Assembly: GCF_002934265.1 (NCBI RefSeq)
Contig: NZ_PTIX01000012.1
Coordinates: forward strand, 62,001 to 126,000
Source: Actinokineospora auranticolor
GTDB lineage: Bacteria > Actinomycetota > Actinomycetes > Mycobacteriales > Pseudonocardiaceae
Direction: 5' to 3'
Length of the DNA: 64,000 nucleotides
The position numbers were made by a program, and so were the translations under genes. This document shows, one piece after another, positions 63,417 to 64,000 of the stretch (the first letter of the stretch is position 1; the number at the start of each line of letters is the position of its first letter). The notes under the pieces were generated by a model. That model did not search any database. It was not told the origin of the DNA and was given only the letters and a program-made list of their open reading frames with translations.

Positions 63417-64000
63417 CTACTGCACGCCGAGGGACAGGTAGTCGTACTGGCCGAAGGCCTCGCTGACGAACACGTTCGTCAGGCCCTTGCCGCGCAGCAG
63501 CAGGCTCTTGCCGTGCACGCCGGGCAGGATGACCGCCTCTTCCATGACGCGCTTGTCGATGGCGCCCCAGTCGGCCTCGCGCTTGGCCTTGTCGGTCTCG
63601 CCGATGGCCGCGTCGAGCATGGTGTCGACCTCGGGGACGCGCACCGAGAAGTTGGTGGAGCCACCGGTCTCCCGGATCACCCGGCTGTCGACGATCTCGG
63701 CGAGGAAGCCGTAGCCGTCCGCCCAGTCGGCCTGCCAGCCGTTCTGCGCGAGGCCGAGCTTGTTCGCCACGGTGTAGGGCGGGTTGCCCGCGAACTGCGC
63801 GAAGTAGTCGCCGCCGGGGTACGCCTTCAGGGTCAGCTTGATGCCGACCCGGCCCAGCGCCTGCTGCAGCGCCTCAGCGGTGGCCTTCTCGCGCGGCCGC
63901 TCCGAGCGGTAGGCGATGTTGGTCTCGAAGCCGTCGGGCTGGCCGCACTCGGCCAGCTTCTCCTTGGCCTTGGCCACGTCGCCCTTGTTGTCCGCGCCCG
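63417..64000 (-). CDS. Peptide ABC transporter substrate-binding protein, 5'-truncated by the window
   Basis: The frame is open to the window edge; the visible part is the C-terminal 193 residues. Segments such as AYPGGDYFAQFAGNPPYTVA and NGWQADWADGYGFLAEIVDS are typical of the SBP_bac_5 (DppA/OppA) second lobe. The signal peptide and lipobox lie outside the window. The apparent GTG start at 63977 is internal, because coding continues (ADNKGD before it). It is first in the visible transporter operon, 80 bp upstream of the permease, and delivers the peptide substrate at the cell surface. Confidence 0.88.
   Translation of the reverse strand, partial: GADNKGDVAKAKEKLAECGQPDGFETNIAYRSERPREKATAEALQQALGRVGIKLTLKAYPGGDYFAQFAGNPPYTVANKLGLAQNGWQADWADGYGFLAEIVDSRVIRETGGSTNFSVRVPEVDTMLDAAIGETDKAKREADWGAIDKRVMEEAVILPGVHGKSLLLRGKGLTNVFVSEAFGQYDYLSLGVQ

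Overview
The window is high-GC actinobacterial chromosome, most likely Pseudonocardiaceae or a close relative. GTG starts are frequent, 4-bp ATGA/GTGA stop-start overlaps are common, and WhiB, MarP, ArsA-pair and PonA2 genes are present. Gene order closely follows the M. tuberculosis Rv3669-Rv3683 and asd-ask-leuA neighbourhoods (comparison made from memory, not by search).

Region 1 (1-22914) is conserved core. It opens with a holin-like membrane protein and an epoxide-hydrolase-type enzyme. A second, paralogous DnaN sliding clamp follows, with DnaA-box sequences on both sides, then an MFS transporter with an operator-like repeat. Next come Crp with its small membrane-protein neighbour and a translationally coupled nth-tlpA-nudix-marP operon. 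NUDIX, metallo-beta-lactamase and Gfo/Idh proteins follow. A pair of paralogous genes of unknown function is coupled to RidA and a very small DUF4177 gene. The block closes with the tandem ArsA ATPases, WhiB4, PonA2, a YqeY-like protein and a metallophosphoesterase.

Region 2 (22932-39682) is a tRNA-Pro(CGG) gene carrying an integrated 16.7-kb actinomycete integrative element. It is bounded by 44-bp identical att repeats that begin in the tRNA anticodon loop. One long leftward operon encodes small transfer proteins, an SpdB-like membrane protein, an FtsK/TraB-like DNA translocase, a primase-polymerase, a RecA-like ATPase, an excisionase and a tyrosine integrase. A GntR-type regulator fused to a P-loop kinase-like domain reads divergently across a 10-bp-arm palindrome. 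A CTAG-rich inverted-repeat cluster beside the translocase gene is a candidate transfer or replication locus. Cargo lies at both ends. On the left are lower-GC membrane-protein genes (possible defence or conflict proteins) and broken genes. On the right are a hydroxyacid dehydrogenase, a NUDIX-XRE pair, and small unknown genes including an intact relative of a left-end pseudogene.

Region 3 (39683-64000) is chromosome again. It holds a G-rich tandem repeat just outside attR, a flavin reductase, an S9 peptidase, a DUF2945 protein, a secreted Gly/Leu-rich protein and an MFS exporter. The asd-lysC pair, a PIG-V-like mannosyltransferase, a nitroreductase and two paralogous membrane proteins follow. 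leuA is preceded by a leaderless leucine-rich leader peptide and an attenuator-like hairpin. A phospho-signalling module comes next: a FhaA-like protein, a DUF4407-type membrane protein fused to a Ser/Thr kinase, an FHA-PP2C phosphatase and an FHA-like protein. The window ends in an oligopeptide ABC transporter operon that is cut by the window edge.

The two most promising less-described systems are the DUF4407-kinase/FHA/PP2C module and the element's left-end divergent membrane-protein cargo.
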